Shown here one piece after another: positions 45,958 to 55,260 of a stretch of 64,000 bases of DNA. This DNA comes from VXYK01 sp965214565 (GTDB lineage: Bacteria > Actinomycetota > Acidimicrobiia > Acidimicrobiales > Aldehydirespiratoraceae): NCBI GenBank assembly GCA_965214565.1, contig OZ243951.1, positions 372,001-436,000 of the forward strand. Reading direction: 5' to 3'. Position 1 is the stretch's first letter. Each line of letters begins with the position of its first letter. The notes under the pieces are model-generated. The model was given only the letters and a program-made list of their open reading frames with translations, had not been told where the DNA came from and did no database searches. A program made the position numbers and the translations under genes.

Positions 45958-47180
45958 GGGCGGAGACAGTTGTGGTGGGCGCAGGCCCAGCGGGCACGGC
46001 GGCGGCGATCGTCTTGGCCCGCGCCGGGCACGATGTTCTGATCGTCGACAAGGCGGCTTTCCCACGCGACAAGTGCTGCGGCGACGGCCTCACCACCCTG
46101 GCGCTGCGTGAACTCGAGAGCCTGGGGCTCGTTCCAGGCCATATCGAGTCTTGGAATGTGGTTCGCGACGTAGCAGTACGGTCACCGTCAGGAACCGAAC
46201 GCTATTATGCGCTGCCGGACGGGCCCGGCTATCACGCCGCCGTGGTGCCCCGAGTCGATCTTGATGCCGCAATGCTGGACTTGGCATGCGCCAGCGGAGC
46301 CCGCGTCGAACAGGGATGCACGGTGGTCGACTCCGAAGTGTCGCCCGACGCTATTGACCTGTACACAAACAATCAGAACGGGCAGAACGGCCGGCGCATT
46401 CGGGCCACGAATCTGATAGCCGCAGACGGCATGTGGTCTCCCGTTCGCAAGTCGCTGGGACTGGCGGTCGATCAATACCTCGGTGAGTGGCACGCCTTCC
46501 GCCAGTACTACTGCGGCGTCAGCGATCGGGCCGCGCAGGAACTGATCGTCTGGTTCGAGTCCGACCTGCTGCCGGGATACGCGTGGTCCTTCCCGCTGGG
46601 AGGGGGTCGCTCAAACGTCGGGTTCGGGATACGCCGCGACGGACGGCACAGCGTCGGCGAGATGAAGCGGCTGTGGCTCGATCTTCTCAACCGACCGCAC
46701 ATCCGACAGGCTCTGGGACCGGACGCGGTCGCTGAGGCACCACACAAGGCCTGGCCGATCCCGGCACGAGTCGGCCGTGTCCCCCTGACCGGACCCCGCA
46801 CGATGTTCGTAGGCGACGCTGCAGCGGTAACCGACCCGATGACCGGCGAAGGAATCGGGCAGGCTCTGCTAACCGGTCGGCTCGCTGCTGAATCGGTGCT
46901 GACCCACGCCGACCCGACAACACACTACGCCAAGACCGTTCGCAGAGAACTACTGGCAGACGACCGTATGTCCCGCGCCCTGATTCCATTGCTGGCCCGG
47001 CCCTGGGTGACCAGCGGCGTCCTGAGGCTCACCGGGACATCGTCGTGGACACGGCGCAACTTCGCCCGCTGGATGTTCGAGGACTATCCCCGGGCACTGC
47101 TTGTAACACCACGACGCTGGCGGCCGAGGATGTTCGCAGGCCTCGGCGCCTACCAACGACAATTACGCTCAGCACCATGA
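45954..47180 (+). CDS. FAD-dependent geranylgeranyl reductase-family oxidoreductase
   Basis: 408 aa from a GTG overlapping the preceding stop (GTGA). The dinucleotide-binding motif is VVGAGPAGTAAA. DKCCGDGL is the redox-associated cysteine motif of the geranylgeranyl reductase family, and MFVGDAAAVTDPMTGEGIG is the FAD-binding GD motif. It probably saturates isoprenoid chains such as menaquinone or polyprenol. The overlap with a PAP2-type phosphatase gene supports an isoprenoid-lipid setting. Confidence 0.87.
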   Translation: MRAETVVVGAGPAGTAAAIVLARAGHDVLIVDKAAFPRDKCCGDGLTTLALRELESLGLVPGHIESWNVVRDVAVRSPSGTERYYALPDGPGYHAAVVPRVDLDAAMLDLACASGARVEQGCTVVDSEVSPDAIDLYTNNQNGQNGRRIRATNLIAADGMWSPVRKSLGLAVDQYLGEWHAFRQYYCGVSDRAAQELIVWFESDLLPGYAWSFPLGGGRSNVGFGIRRDGRHSVGEMKRLWLDLLNRPHIRQALGPDAVAEAPHKAWPIPARVGRVPLTGPRTMFVGDAAAVTDPMTGEGIGQALLTGRLAAESVLTHADPTTHYAKTVRRELLADDRMSRALIPLLARPWVTSGVLRLTGTSSWTRRNFARWMFEDYPRALLVTPRRWRPRMFAGLGAYQRQLRSAP

Positions 47181-47695
47181 GCGAGTTCAACGACACGATT
47201 GACGAACTCGACGAGGTCGTCGATCGATGGTGGGACCAGTGGCGCGACCGCCCGCTGATCGACCGCGTGTTCTACACCGCGTCCGAGGCAGCCGACTTCT
47301 CTCTGCTGTGGCACACCCTCGGGGTCGCCCAGGCGATCATCGAGGACGATCCCAAGATCGCGATCGGTTTGAGCGCCGCCCTCGGAGTTGAGTCGGCGTT
47401 GTTGAACGGGCCGATCAAGTCGGTCTTCGGTCGCGGCCGACCTCTGCAAGCGACACCGCGGCCGCTCAATCTGCGTCAACCGTTGACCAGCAGTTTTCCG
47501 AGCGGGCACGCATCGGCCGCGATGCTGGCCGCCGCGCTGCTGTCACGCGCGACGGGTGGCCCTGTGTGGTACGCGCTGGGCGCGGTGGTAGCAGCGAGCC
47601 GGGTTCACGTGCGTATTCATCACGCATCCGACATCGTGGGCGGCCTCGTGATCGGCGCCGCCTTCGGCAGGATCGCCCGCCGGTTGCTCCGATAG
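47177..47695 (+). CDS. PAP2-superfamily phosphatase
   Basis: 172 aa. The three PAP2 motifs are present: KSVFGRGRP, PSGHAS and SRVHVRIHHASD. Few strongly hydrophobic segments are seen outside the motif helices. It likely dephosphorylates lipid or polyprenyl phosphates. The ATG overlaps the upstream stop (ATGA), completing a three-gene operon with the VanW and reductase genes. Confidence 0.9.
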   Translation: MSEFNDTIDELDEVVDRWWDQWRDRPLIDRVFYTASEAADFSLLWHTLGVAQAIIEDDPKIAIGLSAALGVESALLNGPIKSVFGRGRPLQATPRPLNLRQPLTSSFPSGHASAAMLAAALLSRATGGPVWYALGAVVAASRVHVRIHHASDIVGGLVIGAAFGRIARRLLR

Positions 47696-47703
47696 CCCGA
47701 CGG

Positions 47704-47886
47704 TTAGTTGGAGCTTGCGAGTTCTGTCGGCTCGACCGCTACGAAGGTGAGAACCGAACGAAGATCAAGAAGGAGGTCCGCCACCTCCGCGCTGGTCAAC
47801 AGTTCGCGCTTGATGAAGTCACCGAGACCATGGTCGATTATTCCCAGGGCCTCTTCGATCTGCACGCCGTCAACAGCTTCAGTCAT
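47704..47886 (-). CDS. small acidic protein, unknown function
   Basis: 60 aa (MTEAVDGVQIEEALGIIDHG to ELASSN) with a strong ribosome site (GGGAGG) before the ATG. Predicted to be mostly helical, with no recognised domain. It is convergent with the PAP2 gene (8 bp) and divergent from the SDR gene. Confidence 0.65.
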   Translation of the reverse strand: MTEAVDGVQIEEALGIIDHGLGDFIKRELLTSAEVADLLLDLRSVLTFVAVEPTELASSN

Positions 47887-48005
47887 GTCCAGAACCTCCC
47901 TTGAATGTGTCGGGCCGGTGGTCAGCTCGTGTTGTTACCAACCATACTCGCGCAATGTGACAGTCGGTGTGTTGCGTTAAACGATATTGCCCTTACCATC
48001 CGGCC

Positions 48006-48785
48006 ATGGACATAGAAGGCGCAACAATCGTAGTGACCGGAGGGGCCAGTGGGATCGGTCGAGCGATGGCTCAACGCTTCGCGGCCGACGGAGCGGGCGC
48101 TCTGGTGATCGTCGACACCGACGGTGACGGAGCCGGGGCCGTAGCTGCCGGGCTCGGTGCCCGCGCAGAGGTGCTCGACGTCACCGACGAGCCCGCGGTC
48201 ATCGATTTGATCGAGCGCACCGAGTCAGCGGTCGGCGCAATCGACCTGTGGTGCGGGAACGCCGGGATCGGCGCGAACGGTGGAGTCGAACTCGACAACG
48301 AAACCTGGAATGCCAACTGGAACGTGAACGTGATGGCCCATGTGATAGCCGCCCGTCACCTGGTTCCCCGCTGGATCGAACGCGGCGGTGGGCACCTGCT
48401 GCTGACCGCGTCGGCGGCCGGGATACTCACCAACCTGGGGACCGCCCCCTATGCCGTCACCAAGCACGGCTGCGTTGCGCTCGCAGAGTGGATCGCCATC
48501 ACCTACGCGGAACACGGGGTACGCGTGTCGTGCCTGTGTCCCCAGGGTGTGCGCACCCCCATGACCGAAGCCGAGGGCGAGCTGGCGATCGAGGTTGTGA
48601 AGGCCATGGGCATGATCGAGCCCTCTCAGGTGGCTGACGCGGTGGCTGCCGGGCTCTCCAACGACGACTTCCTGATCCTCCCCCATCCCGAGGTTGCGCT
48701 CTATGAGCAGCGCCGAGCCGGCGACCGCCAACGCTGGCTGACCGGAATGCAGAAGCTCCAAGCCTCATTGACATCCAGCCCCTGA
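48006..48785 (+). CDS. SDR-family oxidoreductase
   Basis: 259 aa, classical short-chain dehydrogenase. TGGASGIG (nucleotide binding) is near residues 11-18, NAGIG follows, and the catalytic Ser sits in LLTASAAG with YAVTK for Tyr and Lys. The substrate cannot be deduced. Confidence 0.92.
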   Translation: MDIEGATIVVTGGASGIGRAMAQRFAADGAGALVIVDTDGDGAGAVAAGLGARAEVLDVTDEPAVIDLIERTESAVGAIDLWCGNAGIGANGGVELDNETWNANWNVNVMAHVIAARHLVPRWIERGGGHLLLTASAAGILTNLGTAPYAVTKHGCVALAEWIAITYAEHGVRVSCLCPQGVRTPMTEAEGELAIEVVKAMGMIEPSQVADAVAAGLSNDDFLILPHPEVALYEQRRAGDRQRWLTGMQKLQASLTSSP

Positions 48786-48820
48786 CGCCCACGCCCGGCA
48801 CCAACTAGGCGCGGCTCCCG

Positions 48821-49807
48821 CTACGCCCGGCGAAGGCCAGGAGCGAGTCCTTCGATAGCTTCGTCCAGGTCGACACCAGGGAACGGCATGATAGCCAGTG
48901 CCGGACAGGTCACGCCGTTGTCGATGTAACGCTGCACATGGGCGCGGCACTCGTCGTGGTTCCCGTGCACGATCAATTCGTCGATGATGTGGTCCGGGAT
49001 CTTGTCGAGGGCACCCTTGCGGTCGCCCGCCGCCCACTGGTCCCAGTGCTCCGCCAGCGCGTCACCCCGTCCCATCCACTCATGGAACGCCTTGTACACG
49101 GGGACGTTGAGGTAGGCCGCTGCGGCAAACTTGCCCATCGCCCTAGCCGCTTGCGCATCGGCGGTGGGGGCCACGAAGATCCGTGCGACGATCTCCGCGT
49201 CGGGATTCTCTGCCCGAACGATCCCCGACACGGTCGCCGCGTTGTCGGCAGAAAGCCAGTTGACTATGGCACCGTCGCTCTCACGGCCGGCCATGCGCAG
49301 CATGCCTTCACGCAACGCGGCCACCAGGATCGGTACGGGATGTTCCGGGATTAGACCGAGTCGGAATCCCTTGATTGAGAAGCTGTCGTATTCTTCGCTG
49401 ACCTTCTCGCCGGAGAGCGCCAACTTCAAGAAGCGGACGATGTCGCGGGTCCGCCTGTACGGCGCCTCGAAAGGGATGCCGTTCCAACGCTCGACGATCA
49501 CATCCGATGACGACCCGATACCGGCAACGAAACGGCCGGGTGCTGCCGAGGCCATCCCCGCGATGGACTGGGCCATCAACGCCGGGCCTCGGGTGTAGGC
49601 CCCGAGAATCGCTGTGCCCAACCTCATCGAGGGAGTCCAGACACTGCCAAGGGCCAAGGGGGTGAGCCCGTCCGCTCCCATGGCCTCGGCGGACCACAGG
49701 TCGGAATACCCGAGCGCTTCGAGCCGTTCAAATCGTGGTCGTTGGAGGTGAAGGGGCGCTCCGTCGAAGGGGACGGTCATTCCGTAACGCTGCATGGGGG
49801 CGGTCAT
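48821..49807 (-). CDS. LLM-class (F420-type) oxidoreductase
   Basis: 328 aa, luciferase-like TIM barrel with YSDLWSAEAMGADGLTPLAL, LGTAILGAYTRGPALMA and GRFVAGIGSSS. Actinobacterial members of this clade use coenzyme F420. The substrate is unknown. It is convergent with the SDR gene, with 35 bp between the stops. Confidence 0.88.
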   Translation of the reverse strand: MTAPMQRYGMTVPFDGAPLHLQRPRFERLEALGYSDLWSAEAMGADGLTPLALGSVWTPSMRLGTAILGAYTRGPALMAQSIAGMASAAPGRFVAGIGSSSDVIVERWNGIPFEAPYRRTRDIVRFLKLALSGEKVSEEYDSFSIKGFRLGLIPEHPVPILVAALREGMLRMAGRESDGAIVNWLSADNAATVSGIVRAENPDAEIVARIFVAPTADAQAARAMGKFAAAAYLNVPVYKAFHEWMGRGDALAEHWDQWAAGDRKGALDKIPDHIIDELIVHGNHDECRAHVQRYIDNGVTCPALAIMPFPGVDLDEAIEGLAPGLRRA

Positions 49808-49864
49808 CGGTTGATTCTCTCAGATAGCGGCAAGTGTCACACATGCCGGGCACACTGCTATATA

Positions 49865-50440
49865 ATGAAATATCTTATTGTTAACTCATTTATAACTAAA
49901 TCTGCCGCTCTGGCGCTGCTGTTGCTGCTGGCAGCGACCGCATGCGGTGGAGAGGATTCAGCAGCCGTCCCGAGCGTCGCCGCCCCGGCAGATTCGCCGG
50001 CCGGTCTGATCCCGAACGCCACGATCCGCAAGGTTGTGGACGGCGACACAGTCATCGCCGACATTGGCGGTTCACGCGAGCACGTCCGCCTGATCGGTAT
50101 CGATACACCTGAGTCTGTGGCGCCGACCCGTCCGCTTCAGTGCTATGGAGCCGAGGCGAGCGCCTACCTCAAGTCTCTACTCCCTGAGGGGACTGCGGTG
50201 ACGCTGATCCTCGACGTTGAGGCCCGTGACCAGTACGACCGGTTGCTGGCCTACGTGGTTCGCAGCCGAGACGACCTCTTCGTCAACTTAGATCTGGTCG
50301 AGCAGGGGTATGCCGACACTCTGTCCTATGAGCCCAACACTCACCACGAAGAACTGTTCGCTCAGGCACTGGCGACTGCAACAAAGAACGGGCGCGGCCT
50401 GTGGGGAGTCTGTGGCGGCCCCGACGTTCCGCTCGAATAG
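49865..50440 (+). CDS. thermonuclease-family (SNase-like) lipoprotein
   Basis: 191 aa. A lipobox (LLAATAC) follows a hydrophobic signal, then an SNase domain with IRKVVDGDTV, VRLIGIDTPES, the catalytic-type DQYDRLLAYV and NGRGLW. An exported Ca-dependent nuclease is predicted. A perfect TATAAT (49861-49866) overlaps the ATG, so either that hexamer is not the -10 or the true start lies downstream. The first 60 bp are markedly AT-rich compared with the neighbours. Confidence 0.85.
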   Translation: MKYLIVNSFITKSAALALLLLLAATACGGEDSAAVPSVAAPADSPAGLIPNATIRKVVDGDTVIADIGGSREHVRLIGIDTPESVAPTRPLQCYGAEASAYLKSLLPEGTAVTLILDVEARDQYDRLLAYVVRSRDDLFVNLDLVEQGYADTLSYEPNTHHEELFAQALATATKNGRGLWGVCGGPDVPLE

Positions 50441-50476
50441 CGACGGTCCACCCGAATCGCGCAGTACCGTCACAAT

Positions 50477-51310
50477 GTGGATTCACTCGTTGAGGCGCTC
50501 GGATATGCCGCCGATGCGCGGTTGTTGATCATCAGTTCCGACCAGCTCGGTTCGACGCATGCAGCTACCGCGGGCGGCTTCAGCGCGATGCGCGAGGGAG
50601 CAGCAACGACCGGCACGGTGATGATGCCGGGCCCGTGGTCGCGCCATGCCGTTGATCGAGCCGGGCCGGATGACGATCTCGGCGTACATATCACGCTCAA
50701 CGCCGAACTCGATTGTTTCCGCTGGGGTCCGCTGACCAACTCACCGAGCCTGCTGGACGGTGACGGCGGATTCCCTCGCACTGTTGCCGACCTTTGGGAC
50801 CACGCCGACCCCGACGAGGTCCGTCGTGAATGCCGGGCGCAACTCGAGCGGGCGACGCTGTGGGGCCTTGAGGCCACGCACTTGAGCACTCACCTCAGCG
50901 CCCTTCAGCAACGGCCCGAGTTCTTCGATGTGCTGTTGGACATCGCGGTCGAAGCAAGCCTTCCGCTGCGTCTCGAAGGGCCAGCCGCACAGACAACAGC
51001 AGGCTTTCCTTTCCGAGACCTTGCCCACGAAGCCGGGGTCGTCACGCCCGACCACTTCCGCTTGGTGCGCGGCGGCGCACAGGCTCACTTCTTCGCGACG
51101 CTCGACGACTTGACTCCCGGGGTGACGGTGGTCGCTTTCGAGCCCGCGATCGCCGCAGAGGAGATCCGCGCAATCGACCCTTGCGCCACAGCCAGAATGA
51201 ACGACCTCGCGGTGCTGACCGATCGCTCCCTCCCCTCCCGTATCGCTGCGCGCGGCGCTCAGCTCATCGGTTTCGCAGCCCTGCGTAGGTTGCAGCGTTC
51301 AGGTTCGTAA
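50477..51310 (+). CDS. ChbG/YdjC-like carbohydrate deacetylase family protein
   Basis: 277 aa from a GTG. LLIISSDQLGSTHAAT is the metal-binding N-terminus (the usual Asp-Asp is Ser-Asp here), DLGVHITLN supplies the His motif and THLSTHLSALQQRPEFF the second metal site. YdjC proteins deacetylate chito-oligosaccharides. The changed first Asp makes activity less certain. Confidence 0.82.
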   Translation: MDSLVEALGYAADARLLIISSDQLGSTHAATAGGFSAMREGAATTGTVMMPGPWSRHAVDRAGPDDDLGVHITLNAELDCFRWGPLTNSPSLLDGDGGFPRTVADLWDHADPDEVRRECRAQLERATLWGLEATHLSTHLSALQQRPEFFDVLLDIAVEASLPLRLEGPAAQTTAGFPFRDLAHEAGVVTPDHFRLVRGGAQAHFFATLDDLTPGVTVVAFEPAIAAEEIRAIDPCATARMNDLAVLTDRSLPSRIAARGAQLIGFAALRRLQRSGS

Positions 51311-51446
51311 CCACGACACGCCGGACGGCCGACTGGCCCGAACCACACCCCATCACCCTGCCGATTGTTGCTGAACCCACATAGCAACAACTCCCCGCTG
51401 ATCGAAACGCTGGAACTCCGCGCCATCAGCGGCCAGACACGCGCCC

Positions 51447-51477
51447 CCGCCAGCCAGCTTTGCCGGCTACCTGGCGG
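51447..51477. terminator. hairpin between convergent genes
   Basis: CCGCCAG and CTGGCGG (51447-51453 and 51471-51477) can pair, with an inner AGC/GCT extension, between the YdjC-like gene and the SCP2-like gene. No U-run follows, and the hairpin overlaps the SCP2-like stop, so it is only a weak bidirectional terminator candidate. Confidence 0.3.
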
Positions 51478-51850
51478 AAGTCTGCGCCATCAGCGGCGCG
51501 AGGGCCTCGACCGCGGCGAGTCGGACGGGCCGCAGGTCGAGCAGCCAGCGCGGATAGTCGCCTTCAACCTTCACTGCACCACTCATGTAGCCGGCGTCGC
51601 TGGTCAGCTCGCCGGAAAGAATGGCGACTGCGTCGTCATAGCCCAAAGAGATCGCGATATCGGGGTCTGTCGAGCGGCCGACCGCAATCTCACTGACGGT
51701 ACCGTCACGCACGGCGACTGTCAGCACTACTCGACCACCGGGACACCCGCTGATCGTGTATTCGACGACAGCTTCAAGACGAGGAAGGACAGGCAGTCCG
51801 CTTAGCGCTTCGCTGGCCGCCGCGATCCATTCCTCGTCAAAGATCTCCAT
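51467..51850 (-). CDS. SCP2-like sterol/lipid-binding-fold protein
   Basis: 127 aa from an ATG overlapping the mca stop. The pattern (AVVEYTISGCPGGRVVLTV, ISLGYDDAVAILSGELTSDAGYMSGAVKVEGD) is that of actinobacterial stand-alone SCP2 domains, which bind lipids or acyl-CoA. It is coupled to mca by the overlap. Confidence 0.8.
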   Translation of the reverse strand: MEIFDEEWIAAASEALSGLPVLPRLEAVVEYTISGCPGGRVVLTVAVRDGTVSEIAVGRSTDPDIAISLGYDDAVAILSGELTSDAGYMSGAVKVEGDYPRWLLDLRPVRLAAVEALAPLMAQTSAR

Positions 51851-52710
51851 CAGGGTTCGATACCCGCAAAAAGATCCGTCTCTTCGGGTTGGTCCCCGTT
51901 CCATCTTGGGCGGGCCAAGCGGTAGTCATCAACTGGATGGAGCGCGAGGTCGATCTCGATGGGCAGTCCGAACCAGAATGGCGACTCAGGGTCGATTTGA
52001 GTGGCGTGAGCGAGCAGCCCCTCGCGGCGCACTTCTGTAAAGCCGTCGACCGGGATCTTCGTGGTGATGTTCTGGTCGGTGTCAGGCCGTTCGAACCAGC
52101 GTTGGTCGTAGGGCGACTCCAGGCCGAGTTCGAGAAACGCCTGGTGCCTCGCTTCGATACGAGCGCGCGACCAACTCGAGTAGTAGACCTTCGGCACTGA
52201 CCAGGGGGGCCCGAGATCGGGGCGATGGGTGCCGTCTGCGCAACGTTCAACAGCCGGATGGGTGATGTCGTGCACTCGTACGTGGTCTGGATGGTTGTAT
52301 GCGCCCTGCTCATCGGGGTAGGTGATGACCACATGCGGCCGCTCTTCTCTCAACAGTGCCACCAGACGGTCGACCGCCTCGTCGAAGGGAGCGGCCGCGA
52401 AACAGTCCGGATGTGAGTTGGCCTCGCTGTCGGCCATACCAGAATCGCGGTAGCCGAGCATATGGACCGTGTCGTAGCCGATGATCTGTGCGGCTGTTGC
52501 CAGTTCTGCGTGGCGCACCGCGCCGAGGTTGTCGCGCACTTCTGGCCGGTCCATGGCCGGGTTGAGGATCTCGCCTTCCTCGCCCCCGGTGCAGCACACG
52601 AGCACGGTCTTCACTCCCATCGACTTGTATTTGGCGACCGTGGCCGAGCCTTTGGACGCCTCATCGTCTGGGTGGGCATGGATTGACAGCAGACGAAAAG
52701 CACTATGCAT
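51850..52710 (-). CDS. mca: mycothiol S-conjugate amidase
   Basis: 286 aa. Zinc motif AHPDDEASKG at the N-terminus, then CCTGGEEGEILNP, GYRDSGMADSEAN and the NHPDHVRVHD motif. It cleaves mycothiol-xenobiotic conjugates to glucosaminyl-inositol and a mercapturate. Mycothiol is confined to Actinobacteria, so this gene is strong evidence for the phylum. Confidence 0.94.
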   Translation of the reverse strand: MHSAFRLLSIHAHPDDEASKGSATVAKYKSMGVKTVLVCCTGGEEGEILNPAMDRPEVRDNLGAVRHAELATAAQIIGYDTVHMLGYRDSGMADSEANSHPDCFAAAPFDEAVDRLVALLREERPHVVITYPDEQGAYNHPDHVRVHDITHPAVERCADGTHRPDLGPPWSVPKVYYSSWSRARIEARHQAFLELGLESPYDQRWFERPDTDQNITTKIPVDGFTEVRREGLLAHATQIDPESPFWFGLPIEIDLALHPVDDYRLARPRWNGDQPEETDLFAGIEP

Positions 52711-52731
52711 CCGATGAAATCTACCGGCCCG

Positions 52732-53958
52732 CTAACGAGCAAAGACTGGCTCGAGTTCCATTTCTCCGTCAACGTCGGGGTCGATGAGGCGCCATCCACA
52801 GCGCAGCGCTAGGAGCTCACGGCCCTCGTCGGGGCCGCTGGCAATCAACTCGTCCCCCGCGACGAGGCGGGTGCGCCCACTGGGCCGATAGACGTACTGG
52901 CCGCCTCGGCGAATCGCCAGCACCGTGAAACCGGGTTCGATGTTGAGCCGCAGCTCAGCGAGCAGACGGCCATCGGTCTCGCTCGCGGCACCAACCGGCA
53001 CCTGAATAACCACCTCGTCACTGTCACCAAGTGCCAGCTCGAGGATCGGGTGGACGTCCTCCTGCTTCTCGATGAGCCAGACCATCGCCTGAGCCTGGTC
53101 ACCGATGTCCTCAGCCGCCTGCGAAAGGTGAAGCAAGCCCCGCAACGATGACGGGTCGACCTTCTCCGACGCAGCCCGGAGCACCCACAGTTCCAGGCGG
53201 TCCTTCATCTCGTCGAGGCGGTCCTCGATGTGACGCACTTCCGCGGCGAGCCCGAGATCACCGAGCACGAGTGCCGAATAGGCCAAGCTGATGGCAACCT
53301 CACTGAGATTCTTCATCTCAACCAGCACATCGACCGCCCGGTCCAGATCCGTCACGAAGTGGTCCTCAGGAAGTTGCGGAGCCACCCAAGGGTCGGCTCC
53401 GGCCAGTTCCCTCAGACGCTTAATTCCGCCAGGTGATCCTCGCAGGAACAGAACATCACCAGGGACCAGCACGGTGTCGCCGTCGACATCGGTGATCCAA
53501 TGTCGGCGGCGCACAGCCATCACCCGCATCCCGGTCTGAACAGGGAGTTCATGGTCCCGCAACGGGCGGTGGGTTAGCCTCGACCCCTCCGAGACCAGCA
53601 CCCGGTGACTCACTTCCTCCGCGGCAGACAGGTCCGCCACCAACTCGGCCGGGATCCCGAGCTTGTGGGTGACGATGCGGGCAATGTTGAAGGCATCGTT
53701 GGCGATGCGTTCGATCGCCGAGATCACCTGCAGCACCGACGACATCCCCTCGGAGTCTCGAGGACTGCGCACAGCCATCACGCACACGCCGCGCATGTCG
53801 TGAACCAGGTGGCTCATCTCCTCTTCCAGGTCGGCGATCTCCTCGGCCATTGCGGGATCGCCGAAGAACAGCGCGGCGTAGGCCAGATCGACCATCAACT
53901 CGGACTTGTCCTTCGCGGTGGCGAGCATCTCTCGCAGGTTGCGCGGTCGGTCGTCCAT
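52732..53958 (-). CDS. PhoU/TrkA-C domain regulatory protein
   Basis: 408 aa with a duplicated layout: a PhoU-like helical domain (about 10-110), a TrkA_C (RCK-C) domain (about 130-190), a second PhoU-like domain (about 210-310) and a second TrkA_C domain (about 325-395, IEPGFTVLAIRRGGQYVYRPSG). TrkA_C domains bind nucleotides and gate ion transporters. It sits upstream of nothing but downstream of two membrane-transport genes on the same strand, suggesting it regulates one of them. Confidence 0.85.
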   Translation of the reverse strand: MDDRPRNLREMLATAKDKSELMVDLAYAALFFGDPAMAEEIADLEEEMSHLVHDMRGVCVMAVRSPRDSEGMSSVLQVISAIERIANDAFNIARIVTHKLGIPAELVADLSAAEEVSHRVLVSEGSRLTHRPLRDHELPVQTGMRVMAVRRRHWITDVDGDTVLVPGDVLFLRGSPGGIKRLRELAGADPWVAPQLPEDHFVTDLDRAVDVLVEMKNLSEVAISLAYSALVLGDLGLAAEVRHIEDRLDEMKDRLELWVLRAASEKVDPSSLRGLLHLSQAAEDIGDQAQAMVWLIEKQEDVHPILELALGDSDEVVIQVPVGAASETDGRLLAELRLNIEPGFTVLAIRRGGQYVYRPSGRTRLVAGDELIASGPDEGRELLALRCGWRLIDPDVDGEMELEPVFAR

Positions 53959-54008
53959 TATTTTCTTACTCCCTTATGGATCAATACAGTAACGGCGTTC
54001 ATCACGAC

Positions 54009-55244
54009 TCAAGCCACCCCCACGGCCACGATGGCCAGGATCAAGGCGAAGGCACCCACGAAATCCAGCGCTGACGTGACCATCGGAATGCCGTGGGTGT
54101 CAGGGTCGAGCCCGAATCTGACGGCGAAGATCGTGGCGTAATAGGCGACGATCACCACACAGACCGTCGCCAGCAGACCACCCAGCAACGCCACCGCGAC
54201 AACGTCAACCAGCCCAGGACTGGCCTGGCTCGTCAACACTCCGCCCAGTTCCGCGACGATTCCCGTTATCGCGAACACGGGGATCGACAAGCCGAAGATC
54301 ATGGCGATGTCGGCACCGGCCGAGCCTCGCGGCACCGGCCCCGGGCGCAGCAGACCCAGATGCACCTTGCTCGAGAGACGGCTCGAGAGTACCCCGCCGA
54401 GTCCTCCGGCGCTGCCCAGGAATCCAGGCAACAAGACCAGCAGCACGGGATATTCGAGAAGCTCGTCCAGCCTCTTCTCGATCGTTATCCCTGCGATCAG
54501 GTCAATCAGCCCGGCCAGTGTCAACACTGGGATCGACTCGCGAACGATCGCTCTCAGCGTCTGATGACGGGTCAGCAACGACCACGCAACACCACCGACA
54601 GACAGAACTGAGAGCACCACCGCGATCAGCGGGGTGTACACGTCGACGCCAGCGAGCTGCGCGGCCAGAATCAACGCCGGGAGACTCATCAGATCGCTGG
54701 CTGCGGTCACCAGCGGCGACACCACGTTGTCGAGGTCCCATCCGTATCGGCCTGAACCGCCGGCCAACAGCAGCGTGATCGCCAGTATCAACACCGACGC
54801 AAGCAGCCCACCCACCGTGGACACCACGATGAAGTCCGCCAGCGACATGGTCGGTGACACGTCGAAGACGATCGCGACGCCCTTGGCCAGCACCGCGATC
54901 ACCACCGAGATCGCCAAGCTCAGCAACATCGCCGCGGCGATGTTCTCGCCGACCGCTGAGTCGAGCCTCGGGCTCAGCCTGAACGTGCCCGCGTGAATGC
55001 TGGTACCGAACCGACTCCCCAGAGCACCGAACACGTTGCCCTTCACCGCCAACGCCGCGGGTACCAGCAACAGCAGTCCGGGAAGCTCTTCGAGGGTGTC
55101 TGTGGTCGTCGCCAGCGTCACGCCCGCAACAAGGCTCGTGACCGCGGACACGACAAGGGCGACGAAACTGTCGCGGTGGGCGCGTTGGTCTCTGCCGATG
55201 GCAGCGCGCCAGCGGCGCGCGACACGCAGTAAGCGACGCTTCAT
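54009..55244 (-). CDS. MgtE/SLC41-like divalent cation transporter (two membrane domains)
   Basis: 411 aa with 10 or so membrane segments forming two copies of the MgtE integral domain (each with a GLLLLVPAALAVKGN or VLLVLLPGFLGSAGG type motif). The N-terminal and CBS regulatory domains of classical MgtE are absent, as in the eukaryotic-like SLC41 arrangement. Regulation may instead come from the adjacent PhoU/TrkA-C protein. Confidence 0.85.
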   Translation of the reverse strand: MKRRLLRVARRWRAAIGRDQRAHRDSFVALVVSAVTSLVAGVTLATTTDTLEELPGLLLLVPAALAVKGNVFGALGSRFGTSIHAGTFRLSPRLDSAVGENIAAAMLLSLAISVVIAVLAKGVAIVFDVSPTMSLADFIVVSTVGGLLASVLILAITLLLAGGSGRYGWDLDNVVSPLVTAASDLMSLPALILAAQLAGVDVYTPLIAVVLSVLSVGGVAWSLLTRHQTLRAIVRESIPVLTLAGLIDLIAGITIEKRLDELLEYPVLLVLLPGFLGSAGGLGGVLSSRLSSKVHLGLLRPGPVPRGSAGADIAMIFGLSIPVFAITGIVAELGGVLTSQASPGLVDVVAVALLGGLLATVCVVIVAYYATIFAVRFGLDPDTHGIPMVTSALDFVGAFALILAIVAVGVA

Positions 55245-55260
55245 CGCCCCAGTTTGGTGT

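Noticed and set aside
46687..46989. Minus-strand frame opposite the FAD reductase
   Set aside because: Shadow of a conserved flavoprotein; no supporting motif.
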